A stretch of DNA of 58,579 bases. Origin: an uncultured Clostridia bacterium (GTDB lineage: Bacteria > Bacillota > Clostridia > TANB77 > CAG-508). The position numbers and the translations under genes were made by a program. Shown one piece after another: positions 28,150-39,092 of the stretch (positions are counted from its first letter, which is position 1; every line of letters starts with the position of its first letter). Where the stretch lies: assembly GCA_947626025.1 (NCBI GenBank), contig CANQQQ010000005.1, positions 1 through 58,579 of the forward strand. Direction: 5' to 3'. The notes below the pieces were generated by a model. The model searched no databases. It was not told where the DNA came from and saw only the letters and a list, made by a program, of their open reading frames with translations.

Positions 28150-28182
28150 AACAGAGCATGCTTTTACGCATGCCCTATTTTT
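28150..28182 (-). terminator. Terminator of the 2770-aa adhesin
   Basis: GCATGC-TTTTAC-GCATGC with A/T arms directly after the stop. It is the same as the hairpin at 12007. Confidence 0.8.
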
Positions 28183-31100
28183 TATTTATTTAGAAATCCT
28201 ATATCATTTATATGTGGATCTTTTTTACGTATGATGATTATCATTAGACCTCCTGTTATTATCATTGACATTATTATTGTTATTGTGATTATTGTACTTA
28301 CTTGCCATCCTGTCTTGATACTTACTAATATTGTCGCTTCTGATATATCATCTTTTGAGTCTGTATCTTCAAAGTTCGCTATGTTGCTTCCTCCTTTTAA
28401 TTCTGCTTTATTTGATAATGCTCCTAAATTTCCTTCATTGTTTACCCATTTTAAGACCACACTTAAGTCTTTGCTTTCTCCTACTTCTAGTTCTACTTCT
28501 GTGTTTAATGTTCCATCTGCATTCTCTTTCCAATATTCTGGAACTTCTACCATCTCAAATCCTTTTGGCACTTTTTCTATTACTTTTGCTTTTCCTCCTA
28601 GTTCTCCATTATTCGTTACTTTTATGTTATATCTTGCTATTATTTCTGCAGTTTTTATTTCTGATGGCTGTAACTCTAATTTTATTAATTGATTGTTTGA
28701 TATATTTACATTTTGTCCATTTATTGTTACTCCTGTTAATGTCTTTTCCATTGAGAAATTATATACCATCTTTCTATAATAATAGATTACTGTACTATCT
28801 TCTCTTCCCATTGCTCCTTTTGTATTTTCTGTGCTCTTTACATATATATAATATGGTATTTCTTTTTGCTCTGTTTCATATTCGTCTCCTGCTTTTCCTG
28901 TTATTTCATATGTATATGTTCCTTGTTCTGTTTCTCCTTTTATGTCTTCATTTGTTTCTATGTCTACATACCTTACTGTTACTTTTGAGTCTGGTAGTAC
29001 TTTATAATAGTAAATTACTTCTTGATCTGCTTCTCTTATTGTTCCTGTTTCATCTCCTATGATTTCTACACATTCATATCCTTTTATTTCTTTCTTTTCT
29101 GCTATATATCTTCTTCCTATTTTTCCTGTGATTTCATATTTGTATGATTTATTTGTTTTTTCATCTTTCATTTCTTCGTTTGTATCATAGTTTATGTATT
29201 TTACTATTACTTTTCCTTGTACTTCTAGGTCAGTATCAAAGTTTGATGTTGCTTCGTCTTTTTGCTCTGTCTCATATAGCTCTACTGTTCCTTTTGCTGA
29301 GTTTGCTATTTTTTCTTCTTCTAGTTCCATGTCTATGTAGGTTAATTTTATTTGTTTTGTTACATCTATTGCATATACATTTCCTTCTGTTCCTTTAACA
29401 ATCTCTCCTATATCGTCTCCTGTTCCTTCTTCTCCTGCAATAGTATCCATATCTAGTATGTCCATTTCCCATGTTATTGTGTTATTTTCTTCGTCATATA
29501 TTCCTCCATCTAAGTTTGAATTCTCTTCATCTATTCTATATGGTAATGTATCTACTATTTTTACTTTTCCGTCTCCTGCATAGTCTTTTATTTCTGTTTT
29601 GAAGTTTATTGTATAATTTACTTTTTGGTCTTTTTCTGTTATTTCTTCTGTTCCTGTTTTTGTTATACTTGTATTTAAGTCTGCTCTTGTTAATTTATAT
29701 ACGTTTGTTATTGTATATGTATAATGTGTTATATTATCTTCTTCTGTTTCTGCTTTTTGAACTTCTTCTGTATCATAATACATTAAGTCTCCTACTACAC
29801 TTTCTTTTTCTGTTATTATATAATCTATCTTTTCTCCTGTATTAGCATTATATTTTGGTAGTGTATTTTCTTCATATGTCCAATTATTTCCTTCGTTTAG
29901 TACTTCTGTTATTCCTTCTCCATTTTGTGCTACTTTTATTTCTACTGTTACACTTTCTGGTCTTCTTCCTTTTGCATTTTCGTTATCTTCCCATACTTTT
30001 ACTACTTTTAAGTTTACTTTATGATTTTGCTCTACTGTTACATCTGCTTCTGCTCTTATCTTTCCTAGTTCGTCTCCTCCTTTTGATAAGTATTCTTCTG
30101 GATAAAATACTGTTGTTGTTCCTTCTACTTCATTTACTAGGTCTTCTATTACATTTTGATCTTTATATACTACTTCTATCTCTTTTGTTATTTCTTTTGT
30201 ATACGTTTTTCCACTGGCAAATGTATCTATATCTTCTATCATTTCTACCCATGTTATTGTATGGTTTATTTCACTGTATGTTCCTTCTTCTATTTCTGAT
30301 TTGCTTAGGTCTATTCCAGCTGGTAGTTTATCTACTATCTCTATTCTTGCTTTTCCTTTATAGTCTTCTATTTTTACAGTGTATTTTATATTATAAGATA
30401 CTACTCCTCTTTCTTTTGTTAATACTGCTGTTCCATCTTCTTTTACTTCACTTGCTATTGCTGTTATTTCTATTTCATTATTTTGGTTTCCTTCACCACT
30501 ACCTTCTTCTGCTATATTTGGTAGTATCAATTCATAATAATATGTTACTTCTATTGGGTCTTCTTCCATGTATCCTGTATATCCTACTGGATGTTCATCC
30601 CTACATCTATAATTACTTGGTATACTACTTGATACATTTGTTGTATACGCTTGTCCTATTATTCCTGGAATTTCTTCATCTTCTACTAACATTGTGCCTT
30701 CTCCATCTGGATTATAGATATAATGATGTACTATTACTTTTGTTGGTATTTCTATTGTGATGTCTACATCTGCACTTCCTTTGCCTTTTTCGTCCCATTT
30801 GTCTGGTTCTCCATCTCCATCTGTATCCCATGCATCATCTTTTCCGTCTCCGTCTGTGTCCCATGCATCTATTATTCCATCTCCATCTGTATCTCTTCCT
30901 CCGTTTTCGTCTCTTCCGTTTCCTGTATTTCCATCTTGGTCTTCTAGTTCTATAAATCCATCTTCATCTGGTTGTTTTCCTGGATTTTCTACTCCTTCTT
31001 GCTCCCATGGATTTACTATTTCTCCTGTTTCTGCTTCTTCAAATTTTACAGATGCTTGTGCACTATTTCTTATACTTCCTATTTCTCCATTTGTATATTC

Positions 31101-34100
31101 AAATATATAGTTTATTGCTATTTCTTTTGTTACTTTTATCTTTTTTACTTCTCCTGTTGTAAATGTATCTATGTTTTCTATTTTCTCATACCATGTTATC
31201 GTTTTGTCTTCCTCGTTATATTCTCCTTCTTGTATGTCTGAGTTCTTTTCGTCTATTTTATATGGTAATTTGTCTACTATTTTTACTGTTATATCTCCTG
31301 CAAAATAATCTACTTCAGCATTAAACTCTATTATATAATGTATTTTATCTTCTTTTGACGTTATTTTATCTGTTGTACTTGTCTTTGTTGTACTACTTGT
31401 GAACAATATTATTGGCTCTTTATATTCATAGTTTACTCTGTTCGTCTCTTTTTCATCTATTTTTGCTATATTTTCTATTGTATGTGTTCCTTGTAGATGT
31501 TCTACTTCTACTGTAAATGTCTCTTCTTTATTTTCTCCTCCTGCAATCTCTGCTATCTCCCAATTAACTTCGTTTTCTTCTTGTGTTGCATCATTTTCTG
31601 CACTTATAAATTTTGTTCCTTCTGGGATTTTATCACTTACTTTTATATTTTCTATTCCTACTGTTCCTGTATTTGTTACATTTATTGTATATGTTATTTT
31701 GTCTCCTACTGTTACTTGATTACTGCTTAGTTGTAGCCAATTACTTCTTCTTATTATTTTTTGAGTTTTCTCATATTCTAATATTGGTATCCTTATCTCT
31801 TCTGTTTCTTGCTCATCTACTTCTGCTGTACTTACTATGTCTCCTTGTTGATTGTCTTTTACTTGTACTTCAAAGCTTACTACCTTTCTACTTGCTGTGT
31901 CTCCTTCTTTCATTGGTACCTCTACTGCTATTCCGTCTATTAAATCTTGCTCTCCTAAGTCACTTCTAGCTTCTTCTCCTACCTTTATTGATCCTTCTAC
32001 AAATGTCGTTCCTTCTGGTATTTCTGCTTTTACTTGTACTTCTTTTGATAAGTTTCCACTATTTTCTATTGTTATTATATATTTTATTTTTTCTCCTGCT
32101 ATTACATATTCTTTTTCATTCTTTGGCTCTGCATCTGTTGTTGCTGTTATCTTTGCTACTCTTAATATATAATAATATGTTACTTCTATCTGATCTTCTG
32201 TCATTTCTCCTTCTGTATTGTCTGTGTCACCTACTAGTTCATATTCTGCTAATTTGTCTTGTGCTGGTTGTGTATGGTATTCTTCAAATACTTTTCCATT
32301 TATCGTTTGGTCTGGGCTTATCTCTGTTGGCTCTGGATTGTTTTCTGTTCCTCTTAAATAATGATGTACTAATACACTTGCATCTTTTTTTGTATAGTAT
32401 ACATTTATTATGTTTTGGCTTTCTTCTTCATCTATTATTAATTTGTCTTCTGGATCTATACTCTCATAGTCATATCCATAAATATCATTTCTTATTTCTT
32501 CACTTGTTGTTATCTCATCTTTAAATGTTTTTCCGCCTACTACTTTTGGATTTTGTATTGGCTCTTCTCCTCTTGTTTTTGGATTCTCTATTTCTGTCAT
32601 TGTTTCTTTGTCTATATATTTTACTGTATAGCTTAATCCTGTTTTCTTTGTATAATAAATTGTTATTACATTTTCTTCACTATTTGCACTTATTGTTAAT
32701 TTGTCACTTGGATCTATACTATCATAGTTATATCCTTCTATTACTGCTTTTTCTATACTTTCCTCTATGTCTATCTCGCTTTCAAATGTTTGATTTCCTA
32801 CTGTCTTTTCGCTTTGTATCTCTTTCTTTCCTTCTACTGTTTCGTCTTTGTCTATATATTTTATTGTATAACTTAGATCTGTTCTTCTTGTATAATAGTA
32901 GTTTACTTCTGCTCTTCCATCTCCTGAAATTTGTACTGTTTCTGGTTGTGGTGATACAAATCCATCATAATTATTAACAGCTGGTTGTACACTCTCGTCT
33001 GTTGTTCCTGTTAAAACTTGTGGATCTCCCACTAGTTCATAGTTAGTATTATTTTTTGGTTCTACCTCTGCTCCTAGTTTTTGTTTCCAATGTTTTACTG
33101 TATATTGTGTATTTGTATTTGCTGTTGCATTTGCTGTTAATGTTACTTCTTTTGCTGGCATTTTAAATGTATATGAATTTTGAGTTCTATCTCCTTCTCC
33201 TTCTATTTCTGTTCCTGTCCATTTATCCCATGTATATCCTGCTTTCTCCACTGCTGTTACTGTTACTGTCTCTTCATATAAATATTGTTTTGTTTCTCCT
33301 CCATTTCCACTTACACTTCCTGCTGAACTTACACTCTCTATTCCTGTTCCTTTTCCTAATGTTACTGTATAACTTTTTCTTGTGTAATAATAATTTACTT
33401 CTGTTGTTCCATCTGCTTTTATCGTTACTTCTTGTCCTTGTGGTGATTCAAATCCTGTGTATCCTATAACTGTTGGTGTTTTTTGTTGATCTGATGTTCC
33501 ATCATTATACACTTTCGTTTCTATTAATTCATAATTTTCTACATTACTTGTTTCTGCTGGTTTTCCTAATATTTGTTTCCAGTAATTTACTGTATATTTC
33601 GTATTTGTATTTGCTTCCCAATTTGCTATATATTTTTTACTTCCTGTACTTCCTGATTCTATTGTTACATCCTTTTGTGGTGCTCCACCTTTTCCTTCTT
33701 CTGTCCATCCTGTAAATGTGTATCCTACTTTTGTTGGTTGTTTTAATTCTATATCTTGATCTTCTATTGTATATGTAGTTGGATTTTGTTCTGCTCCCTC
33801 TACTTTTCCTCCATATAATTCATATTGTATTTGATATTGAATTGCTGTTGCATTTGCTGTTAAATCTACTACTTGTGTTGGCATTGTAAATGTATATTCT
33901 TTATTATTTGTTCCTTCTAATACTATCCCTGTTCCTGTCCATTTACTCCATTCGTATCCATTTGATAAAACTGCTGTTACTGTTACTCTTTCTTCATATA
34001 AATATTGTTTTGGTTCTCCTTCATTTACACTTACATTACCTGATGAACTTACACTCTCTATTCCTGTTCCTTTTTCTAATGTTACTGTATAACTTTTTCT

Positions 34101-36494
34101 TGTATAATAGAAGTCTATTACTGTTGAACCATTTCCATTTATTGTTATTGTATCTTCATATGGTTGTGGTGAAGTAAATCCATCATAGCTATTAATATAT
34201 GTTCTTTGTGTATCTTGTGTTACTTCTGTGTCTGTTGTTCCTTTTAAATCATCTTGATCTCCTGGTACTTCTTCATAGTTGTTAGTATCATGTTGACTTG
34301 CATTTCCATTTAATTTTTGTTTCCAATGTTTTATTTTGTATGCGGTATCTGTTTTTGGTGTCCATACTGCTGTTACTGTTGTATCTTCTTCTACGTTTTC
34401 ATAATTTCCTTGCCATGAAAGAGTATAACCATCTTTTGTCCAACTTGGTGGTGTTGCACTTTCTCCTGGTTCTACTTCTACTGTTGTTTGGTTTTCTCCA
34501 TCTTTAAATGTTACTGTTACTTTTAATGACTTCCATTGTGCATATAATGACAAATTAGAATTCTTTTCATAATTATCCCCTGGATTGTAACCAGTTCCTG
34601 TTCCTCCTGAACTTGTATTCCACTTTTCGAATACTTTTCCTTCAGGAGCTACAAAGCTATTATTCATTATTTGACTTGCGATATCTGGTCTCTTTATTTG
34701 TTTATCCATTGTACCACTACCGCCATTAGAATAATATGTTATACTGTATCCTATTTTTAAGTGAACTGATTTTGTAAATGTATCTGGCTCTATTGAACTA
34801 TATATTTTCGTATCTCCTATATCGTCTGCATTATAAAATGTTCCAGATGGCAATCTAATAGTTTCAGTTTTTGAATATATTTTTGGACTATACAAATCAT
34901 TTATTCCAGAAAGTCCACCAATCATGTTTGTACAGTTGGTAACACTAGACATGTCAAATGAACTTAAATTTAAACTTGTTAAACTTCTACAATTATAAAA
35001 CATTTCTGACATAGTTTTTACTTTAGTTGTATCAAAACTAGTTACATCTAAACTTGTTAATAAAATGCAGCCCGCAAACATTGAAGACATATCTGTTACA
35101 TTACTTGTATTAAAATTTCTCACATTTAAATTTTCCAACGAATTACAAGCATAAAACATTCTAAGCATGCTAGTCACATTTCTTGTATCGAATTTACTTA
35201 CGTCTACTTGGTTTAACTCTTTGCATTGACTAAATAGATTATCCATTTGCGTTACTTCACTAGCAGTAAAGTTTGGTCCAAATTGAATACTTTCAAGTGC
35301 TGAACATGAGAGAAACATGCTAGCCATCTTTTGTAATTTAGCTGAACTAAAACTCCTTAAATCTAGACTAGTCAGCAAATTACAAGAACCAAACATCATC
35401 GTCATATCAGTTACATTACTTGTATCAAAATTATTCAAGTTTAAAGTTTCTAACGAATTACAACCACAAAACATTGCATTCATATTCGTTACATTACTTG
35501 TATTAAAACTACTCAAGTTTAAACTTTGTAACGAATTACAATTATAAAACATATCTCTCATATCCGTCACATTATTAGTTTTTAAATTATTAATATTTAA
35601 ACTTACTAACGATTTACAATTATCAAACATAGTTTCCATAGTTGTTGCATTATTTGTACTAAAGCTACTTAAATCCAAGCTAGTCAACTTTTCACATGAA
35701 AAAAACATACTACTCATGTCTGTAACAACAGTTGTCTTAAAGTTAGTACTTAATTTTAGACTTTGCAATGCTTTACAACCATAAAACATACCAGACATAT
35801 TGGTTACATTACTTGTGTTAAAAGTACTTAGGTCTAAATTTTGAAGTGCTTCACACTGCCAAAACATCATGGTCATATCTGTTACTTTGCTCGTATTAAA
35901 GGTTGAAAATTTTAAATTCGTTAATAACTTGCAACCCGTGAACATTAATTTCATATTAGTTACATTATTTGTGTTAAAATGACTTAAATCTAAACTTTGT
36001 AACTTTTCGGCTCCACTAAACATACTTTCCATACTCTGTGCTTTACTGGTATCTAAATATGATATATTTTCAATTGTTGTCATATTTCGAAATCCTAATT
36101 TCAATCCCTCTTCTGGAACATATACTTTATTAGTAAAGACAAGTTTTTGTATAGAAGATCCATATGATGCCATATAATAATCCCATCTGCCTTTTTGAAT
36201 TGTTCCTCCAGAAGTATCTCTACTAGTAATAGTAAGTATTTTCGTAGTATTATCCCAGTCAGCAGTAACATCTGAGCCGTTAGATTCTGCACCTATATTA
36301 ATCGTTGTAGCTGCTAATATTTCTTCATTTATATCTGTTTTTCCTATTAGCACATTATTTCCTCTCATTGCTAATATTCCTAACGCTATAGCTAAAATTA
36401 TTAGTATTGCAACTATTACTAGTGTTGAAATTTTTAATATTTTAGTATTAACTTGTGCTACTTTCTCAACGTTTTCTCTTTTGTTCTGTTCCAT
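28182..36494 (-). CDS. BspA/InlB-repeat surface adhesin (2770 aa, in frame)
   Basis: The intact paralogue of the giant adhesin. The leader MEQNKRENVEKVAQVNTK has no CA tract, so it should be made constitutively. Then come the membrane helix (about 22-45), 15 DUF285/BspA repeats (about 125-525, the largest set in the array), one List_Bact repeat (YYSNGGSGTM...AQW), several MucBP/InlB units, DUF11-like repeats with DKIPEGTKF, DTDGDG calcium-type repeats, the VDKLP...ITW domains, a Cna-B-like domain, and the C-terminal helix with basic tail. GGAGGAATA lies upstream of the ATG. The C-terminal 1950 aa are shared with the neighbour. The N-terminal recognition region is unique. No sortase signal. 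Confidence 0.92.
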   Translation of the reverse strand: MEQNKRENVEKVAQVNTKILKISTLVIVAILIILAIALGILAMRGNNVLIGKTDINEEILAATTINIGAESNGSDVTADWDNTTKILTITSRDTSGGTIQKGRWDYYMASYGSSIQKLVFTNKVYVPEEGLKLGFRNMTTIENISYLDTSKAQSMESMFSGAEKLQSLDLSHFNTNNVTNMKLMFTGCKLLTNLKFSTFNTSKVTDMTMMFWQCEALQNLDLSTFNTSNVTNMSGMFYGCKALQSLKLSTNFKTTVVTDMSSMFFSCEKLTSLDLSSFSTNNATTMETMFDNCKSLVSLNINNLKTNNVTDMRDMFYNCNSLQSLNLSSFNTSNVTNMNAMFCGCNSLETLNLNNFDTSNVTDMTMMFGSCNLLTSLDLRSFSSAKLQKMASMFLSCSALESIQFGPNFTASEVTQMDNLFSQCKELNQVDVSKFDTRNVTSMLRMFYACNSLENLNVRNFNTSNVTDMSSMFAGCILLTSLDVTSFDTTKVKTMSEMFYNCRSLTSLNLSSFDMSSVTNCTNMIGGLSGINDLYSPKIYSKTETIRLPSGTFYNADDIGDTKIYSSIEPDTFTKSVHLKIGYSITYYSNGGSGTMDKQIKRPDIASQIMNNSFVAPEGKVFEKWNTSSGGTGTGYNPGDNYEKNSNLSLYAQWKSLKVTVTFKDGENQTTVEVEPGESATPPSWTKDGYTLSWQGNYENVEEDTTVTAVWTPKTDTAYKIKHWKQKLNGNASQHDTNNYEEVPGDQDDLKGTTDTEVTQDTQRTYINSYDGFTSPQPYEDTITINGNGSTVIDFYYTRKSYTVTLEKGTGIESVSSSGNVSVNEGEPKQYLYEERVTVTAVLSNGYEWSKWTGTGIVLEGTNNKEYTFTMPTQVVDLTANATAIQYQIQYELYGGKVEGAEQNPTTYTIEDQDIELKQPTKVGYTFTGWTEEGKGGAPQKDVTIESGSTGSKKYIANWEANTNTKYTVNYWKQILGKPAETSNVENYELIETKVYNDGTSDQQKTPTVIGYTGFESPQGQEVTIKADGTTEVNYYYTRKSYTVTLGKGTGIESVSSAGSVSGNGGETKQYLYEETVTVTAVEKAGYTWDKWTGTEIEGEGDRTQNSYTFKMPAKEVTLTANATANTNTQYTVKHWKQKLGAEVEPKNNTNYELVGDPQVLTGTTDESVQPAVNNYDGFVSPQPETVQISGDGRAEVNYYYTRRTDLSYTIKYIDKDETVEGKKEIQSEKTVGNQTFESEIDIEESIEKAVIEGYNYDSIDPSDKLTISANSEENVITIYYTKKTGLSYTVKYIDKETMTEIENPKTRGEEPIQNPKVVGGKTFKDEITTSEEIRNDIYGYDYESIDPEDKLIIDEEESQNIINVYYTKKDASVLVHHYLRGTENNPEPTEISPDQTINGKVFEEYHTQPAQDKLAEYELVGDTDNTEGEMTEDQIEVTYYYILRVAKITATTDAEPKNEKEYVIAGEKIKYIITIENSGNLSKEVQVKAEIPEGTTFVEGSIKVGEEARSDLGEQDLIDGIAVEVPMKEGDTASRKVVSFEVQVKDNQQGDIVSTAEVDEQETEEIRIPILEYEKTQKIIRRSNWLQLSSNQVTVGDKITYTINVTNTGTVGIENIKVSDKIPEGTKFISAENDATQEENEVNWEIAEIAGGENKEETFTVEVEHLQGTHTIENIAKIDEKETNRVNYEYKEPIILFTSSTTKTSTTDKITSKEDKIHYIIEFNAEVDYFAGDITVKIVDKLPYKIDEKNSDIQEGEYNEEDKTITWYEKIENIDTFTTGEVKKIKVTKEIAINYIFEYTNGEIGSIRNSAQASVKFEEAETGEIVNPWEQEGVENPGKQPDEDGFIELEDQDGNTGNGRDENGGRDTDGDGIIDAWDTDGDGKDDAWDTDGDGEPDKWDEKGKGSADVDITIEIPTKVIVHHYIYNPDGEGTMLVEDEEIPGIIGQAYTTNVSSSIPSNYRCRDEHPVGYTGYMEEDPIEVTYYYELILPNIAEEGSGEGNQNNEIEITAIASEVKEDGTAVLTKERGVVSYNIKYTVKIEDYKGKARIEIVDKLPAGIDLSKSEIEEGTYSEINHTITWVEMIEDIDTFASGKTYTKEITKEIEVVYKDQNVIEDLVNEVEGTTTVFYPEEYLSKGGDELGKIRAEADVTVEQNHKVNLKVVKVWEDNENAKGRRPESVTVEIKVAQNGEGITEVLNEGNNWTYEENTLPKYNANTGEKIDYIITEKESVVGDLMYYDTEEVQKAETEEDNITHYTYTITNVYKLTRADLNTSITKTGTEEITEKDQKVNYTINFKTEIKDYAGDGKVKIVDTLPYRIDEENSNLDGGIYDEENNTITWEMDILDMDTIAGEEGTGDDIGEIVKGTEGNVYAIDVTKQIKLTYIDMELEEEKIANSAKGTVELYETEQKDEATSNFDTDLEVQGKVIVKYINYDTNEEMKDEKTNKSYKYEITGKIGRRYIAEKKEIKGYECVEIIGDETGTIREADQEVIYYYKVLPDSKVTVRYVDIETNEDIKGETEQGTYTYEITGKAGDEYETEQKEIPYYIYVKSTENTKGAMGREDSTVIYYYRKMVYNFSMEKTLTGVTINGQNVNISNNQLIKLELQPSEIKTAEIIARYNIKVTNNGELGGKAKVIEKVPKGFEMVEVPEYWKENADGTLNTEVELEVGESKDLSVVLKWVNNEGNLGALSNKAELKGGSNIANFEDTDSKDDISEATILVSIKTGWQVSTIITITIIMSMIITGGLMIIIIRKKDPHINDIGFLNK

Positions 36495-36569
36495 AGATTA
36501 TTCCTCCGCTATTTATTTAAAATATTTTTAATATAATTATTAGAAACCTTTCAGGTGAGCAATGTACTT

Positions 36570-36730
36570 TTTGCGGGCGGGCAGTTTCTCTTTTTGCGGG
36601 CGGCCAATGGCCGGCCCCTACACCGTAGAATTTCCAAGCACTGCTCGTAAAAAAATCCAAAACAAAATGTATTTTGTTTTATATTCTTTTCCTCGCTCTG
36701 ACCGCCCCTACATTTTTCATCCCTATTTTC
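36570..36730. repeat. G+C-rich palindromic repeat cluster, copy 3
   Basis: Contains a partial GCGGGCGGGCAG, a full GCGGGCGGCCAATGGCCGGC element, the palindrome AAAACAAAATGTATTTTGTT, and CTGACCGCCCCTAC. It lies between the promoter and start codon of the 2770-aa adhesin, so its mRNA leader of about 290 bases would fold strongly. Bases 36495-37008 hold nothing else but the promoter and one hairpin. Confidence 0.75.
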
Positions 36731-36784
36731 GTCCCCATAGCTTTCTCATTTATTTAAAATATTTTTTATATAATTCTTGTTCTA

Positions 36785-36813
36785 ATTATACTAATTAATA
36801 AATTTAGTGTAAA
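36785..36813 (-). promoter_or_regulatory. Promoter of the 2770-aa adhesin
   Basis: TTTACA, 17 bases, TATAAT, the third instance of the shared adhesin promoter. Confidence 0.75.
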
Positions 36814-36833
36814 TGTCTAAAATTGTATAAAAT

Positions 36834-36872
36834 AAAAGGCCTTCACGTTTTTACTACGGAAAGCCTTTTTCT
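36834..36872. terminator. Hairpin upstream of adhesin promoter, copy 3
   Basis: AAAGGCCTTC...GGAAAGCCTTTTT, with the same downstream flank as copies 1 and 2. On the minus strand it lies after the VirD4-like gene. Confidence 0.6.
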
Positions 36873-37008
36873 ATATTTTATTTTTTTATTATTAAATTTC
36901 TATTACTTTTATGTTATATTTTGTCGATTTTTCTAGGGAAATACAAATAATAACCAATATTATTACATTTTATATAGCTTTTTATTATTCATACCCAAGT
37001 TCATAATA

Positions 37009-38541
37009 TTATTTATTTGATGTAACGGTATCTTCTACTGTTCCAAATATTTCATCAAATTTTGCTTCTAGTTCTTTTGCTAAGTCCACTTCTTTATCTG
37101 TACTTTTTTCTTTTTCAACTGGTATTTCATCTTGTGGCAACATTGGTGTATCGTCTATATCTATTTTTTCACTCTTTTGAGTTTCAGATTTTGTTGTTTC
37201 AGTTTTAGTACTATCTTTTCTATTTTCTTCTTTTGGTGTATCATCATCTGCAAATAAATCATCTAATGAATCTACCTTTAAGTCATTAGATTGTTGCTTA
37301 TCTGTTTCTTTTACATACGGATTATATGGATTAAATGTTCTCCATTCTCCTCTTTCTATATCTCTTGATTCATTATGGCTCATTGTAAATCTTTGTAGTT
37401 GTTTAGCTTCATTATGCTTAAAATAATAGTATTTATTGGCTTGAATAGGTCTAATTCCTTTTTCAAATATTATACATTTGTCCATATCAAATCTTCTTAA
37501 TTCATCAGGTGTTAGTAATGCTCTCTCCATTATATTTTCAGAATAGTTTTCGCCAGTTCTAACATATGCCTTATCTTTGTTTATTCCAACACTTTGTCTA
37601 GATATTGTTTTGCTTCCTAATGCTTTTGAAAAGTATTCTACTGTTTTTTGAGAGTTACTTCCTAGGAATAAGTGAGTATCACAGTTTCCTATTATTGTTT
37701 CAAATGATTTTTCATATACCGCTTCTAGTTGATCTAAGTTTTGTAATATAACACTAAATTGTATCTTTCTACTTCTACTTGTTGAAATCTTCTTATCGAA
37801 GTCTGGCACTCTACCAATATTTGCAAACTCATCTAGTATAAAATATGTAGGCATTGGTAAAGCCCCTCCATTTACATCTGCAAAATCATATAATTGTTGT
37901 ATCATTTGAGAGAAGAAAATTGTAAGTAAGAAATCATAGGCAGTATGAGTATCTGATGATATTACATATACTGCTGTCTTTCTTTTTCCAATATCTTCAA
38001 AATCTATTGTATTTGTAGAAGTTAATTCTGCTATTTCTTTAGAATCAAATTTTCCTAATTTTGATTGTAAAGTACTTAAAATAGATGAATATGTTTTATC
38101 TGATGCTGCTGATATTTCTACTGATTTATAGTACTTTCTAGCAGGGTGCTCCATTGGTAATTTATTTATTAATTCAGAAAGCATATTATTGTTACCACTA
38201 CTACTTGCTGCTCTAACCAATTCTGCACAACTTGCTAAGTTTTGTTCTTCCTCTGGTCTTGTAGCGATTAAGTAATATATTAATGCTTTCAATAACATTT
38301 CACCCATGTCTTCCCAGAATGGTTCAGAAGCTGATGCTTCTCCTTGTCCTTTTATTATTGTATTTGCTATAACATCTACATCTAATTCACTTGATATATG
38401 CATTAATGGATTATATCCATCACTGTTTTGAGGTCTTAATAAATTTAATACTTTTATCTCATATCCATTAGACTTTAAAAATCCTGCCGTTTTATCATAA
38501 AGTTCTCCTTTTGGGTCTGTGAATACATATGATCCTAACAT
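37009..38541 (-). CDS. VirD4/TraG-type coupling ATPase, C-terminal fragment
   Basis: The larger part of a type IV secretion coupling protein. From MLGSYVFTDPKGELYDKT (Walker B-adjacent DPKGEL) it runs through FILDEFANIGRVPDFDK (Walker B, DE) and LQNLDQL, with an acidic, low-complexity C-terminal tail after about residue 400. Codons upstream of this ATG remain open to about 38592 and encode GGSGAGKS-type P-loop residues in this frame. The true start is the N-terminal fragment at 39061. Joined, the protein would be about 680 aa, normal for TraG/VirD4. It cannot act without the N-terminal part unless the frame is corrected. No relaxase or VirB4 is nearby, so this looks like a remnant or a solitary coupling protein. 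Confidence 0.85.
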   Translation of the reverse strand: MLGSYVFTDPKGELYDKTAGFLKSNGYEIKVLNLLRPQNSDGYNPLMHISSELDVDVIANTIIKGQGEASASEPFWEDMGEMLLKALIYYLIATRPEEEQNLASCAELVRAASSSGNNNMLSELINKLPMEHPARKYYKSVEISAASDKTYSSILSTLQSKLGKFDSKEIAELTSTNTIDFEDIGKRKTAVYVISSDTHTAYDFLLTIFFSQMIQQLYDFADVNGGALPMPTYFILDEFANIGRVPDFDKKISTSRSRKIQFSVILQNLDQLEAVYEKSFETIIGNCDTHLFLGSNSQKTVEYFSKALGSKTISRQSVGINKDKAYVRTGENYSENIMERALLTPDELRRFDMDKCIIFEKGIRPIQANKYYYFKHNEAKQLQRFTMSHNESRDIERGEWRTFNPYNPYVKETDKQQSNDLKVDSLDDLFADDDTPKEENRKDSTKTETTKSETQKSEKIDIDDTPMLPQDEIPVEKEKSTDKEVDLAKELEAKFDEIFGTVEDTVTSNK

Positions 38542-38575
38542 TTGGCATGCATTTGGAATTGAGAAAGATGCAGAT

Positions 38576-39061
38576 TTACCAGCACCTGATCCGTCCTACT
38601 ACTAAAACATTAACATTTCCTCTTTTATCTACTGGTAAATAATTTCCTTCTGCCAATATTATTCCCTTTTTAGGGCTTAGGACTCTATATTGTTCCCCAT
38701 GCTCGCACCAATCACTTGAACCATGTTCTATATCTTGATATTTATTCTTAGGTGCTGTTCTTACTAGTCCAATTATTACTATTACTAAAAATCCTAAAGT
38801 ATATTTCCATAATAGGCTTATAAATGAGCCCCAATAACTTCCTAATTTTTGTATGTTCTCAAATGGCTGTGCCATTCTATTTCCTATTTCTGCTGTTAAA
38901 GTATTAAATGAAATTTTCCCACCTATTGCTTGTTCTGTTGCTAATTCCCAACCATAAGCTACTGGCATAACAAATACTATGGCTATTAACAACCATAGTA
39001 TAATTGCAAATATAAAAGTTTTTTTATTTCTTTTTAATGCCCCTTCTATTTTATAATTCAT
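38576..39061 (-). CDS. VirD4/TraG-type coupling protein, N-terminal fragment (frameshifted)
   Basis: The first 161 aa of the same coupling protein: two membrane helices (about residues 15-35 and 85-105), the HGSSDWCEHGEQYRVL segment that precedes the ATPase in TraG proteins, then NVLVVGRIRCW and a stop. The expected sequence is NVLVVGGSGAGKS. Dropping one C (forward-strand G at 38593) from GGA-CGG-ATC gives exactly that, so the shift lies inside the Walker A motif. It could be a mutation, an assembly error, or programmed +1 reading at the CGG codon. It is the third gene of the 39921 operon. Confidence 0.85.
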   Translation of the reverse strand: MNYKIEGALKRNKKTFIFAIILWLLIAIVFVMPVAYGWELATEQAIGGKISFNTLTAEIGNRMAQPFENIQKLGSYWGSFISLLWKYTLGFLVIVIIGLVRTAPKNKYQDIEHGSSDWCEHGEQYRVLSPKKGIILAEGNYLPVDKRGNVNVLVVGRIRCW

Positions 39062-39092
39062 AAAGCATCATTCCTTTTCTTATGATTAATAG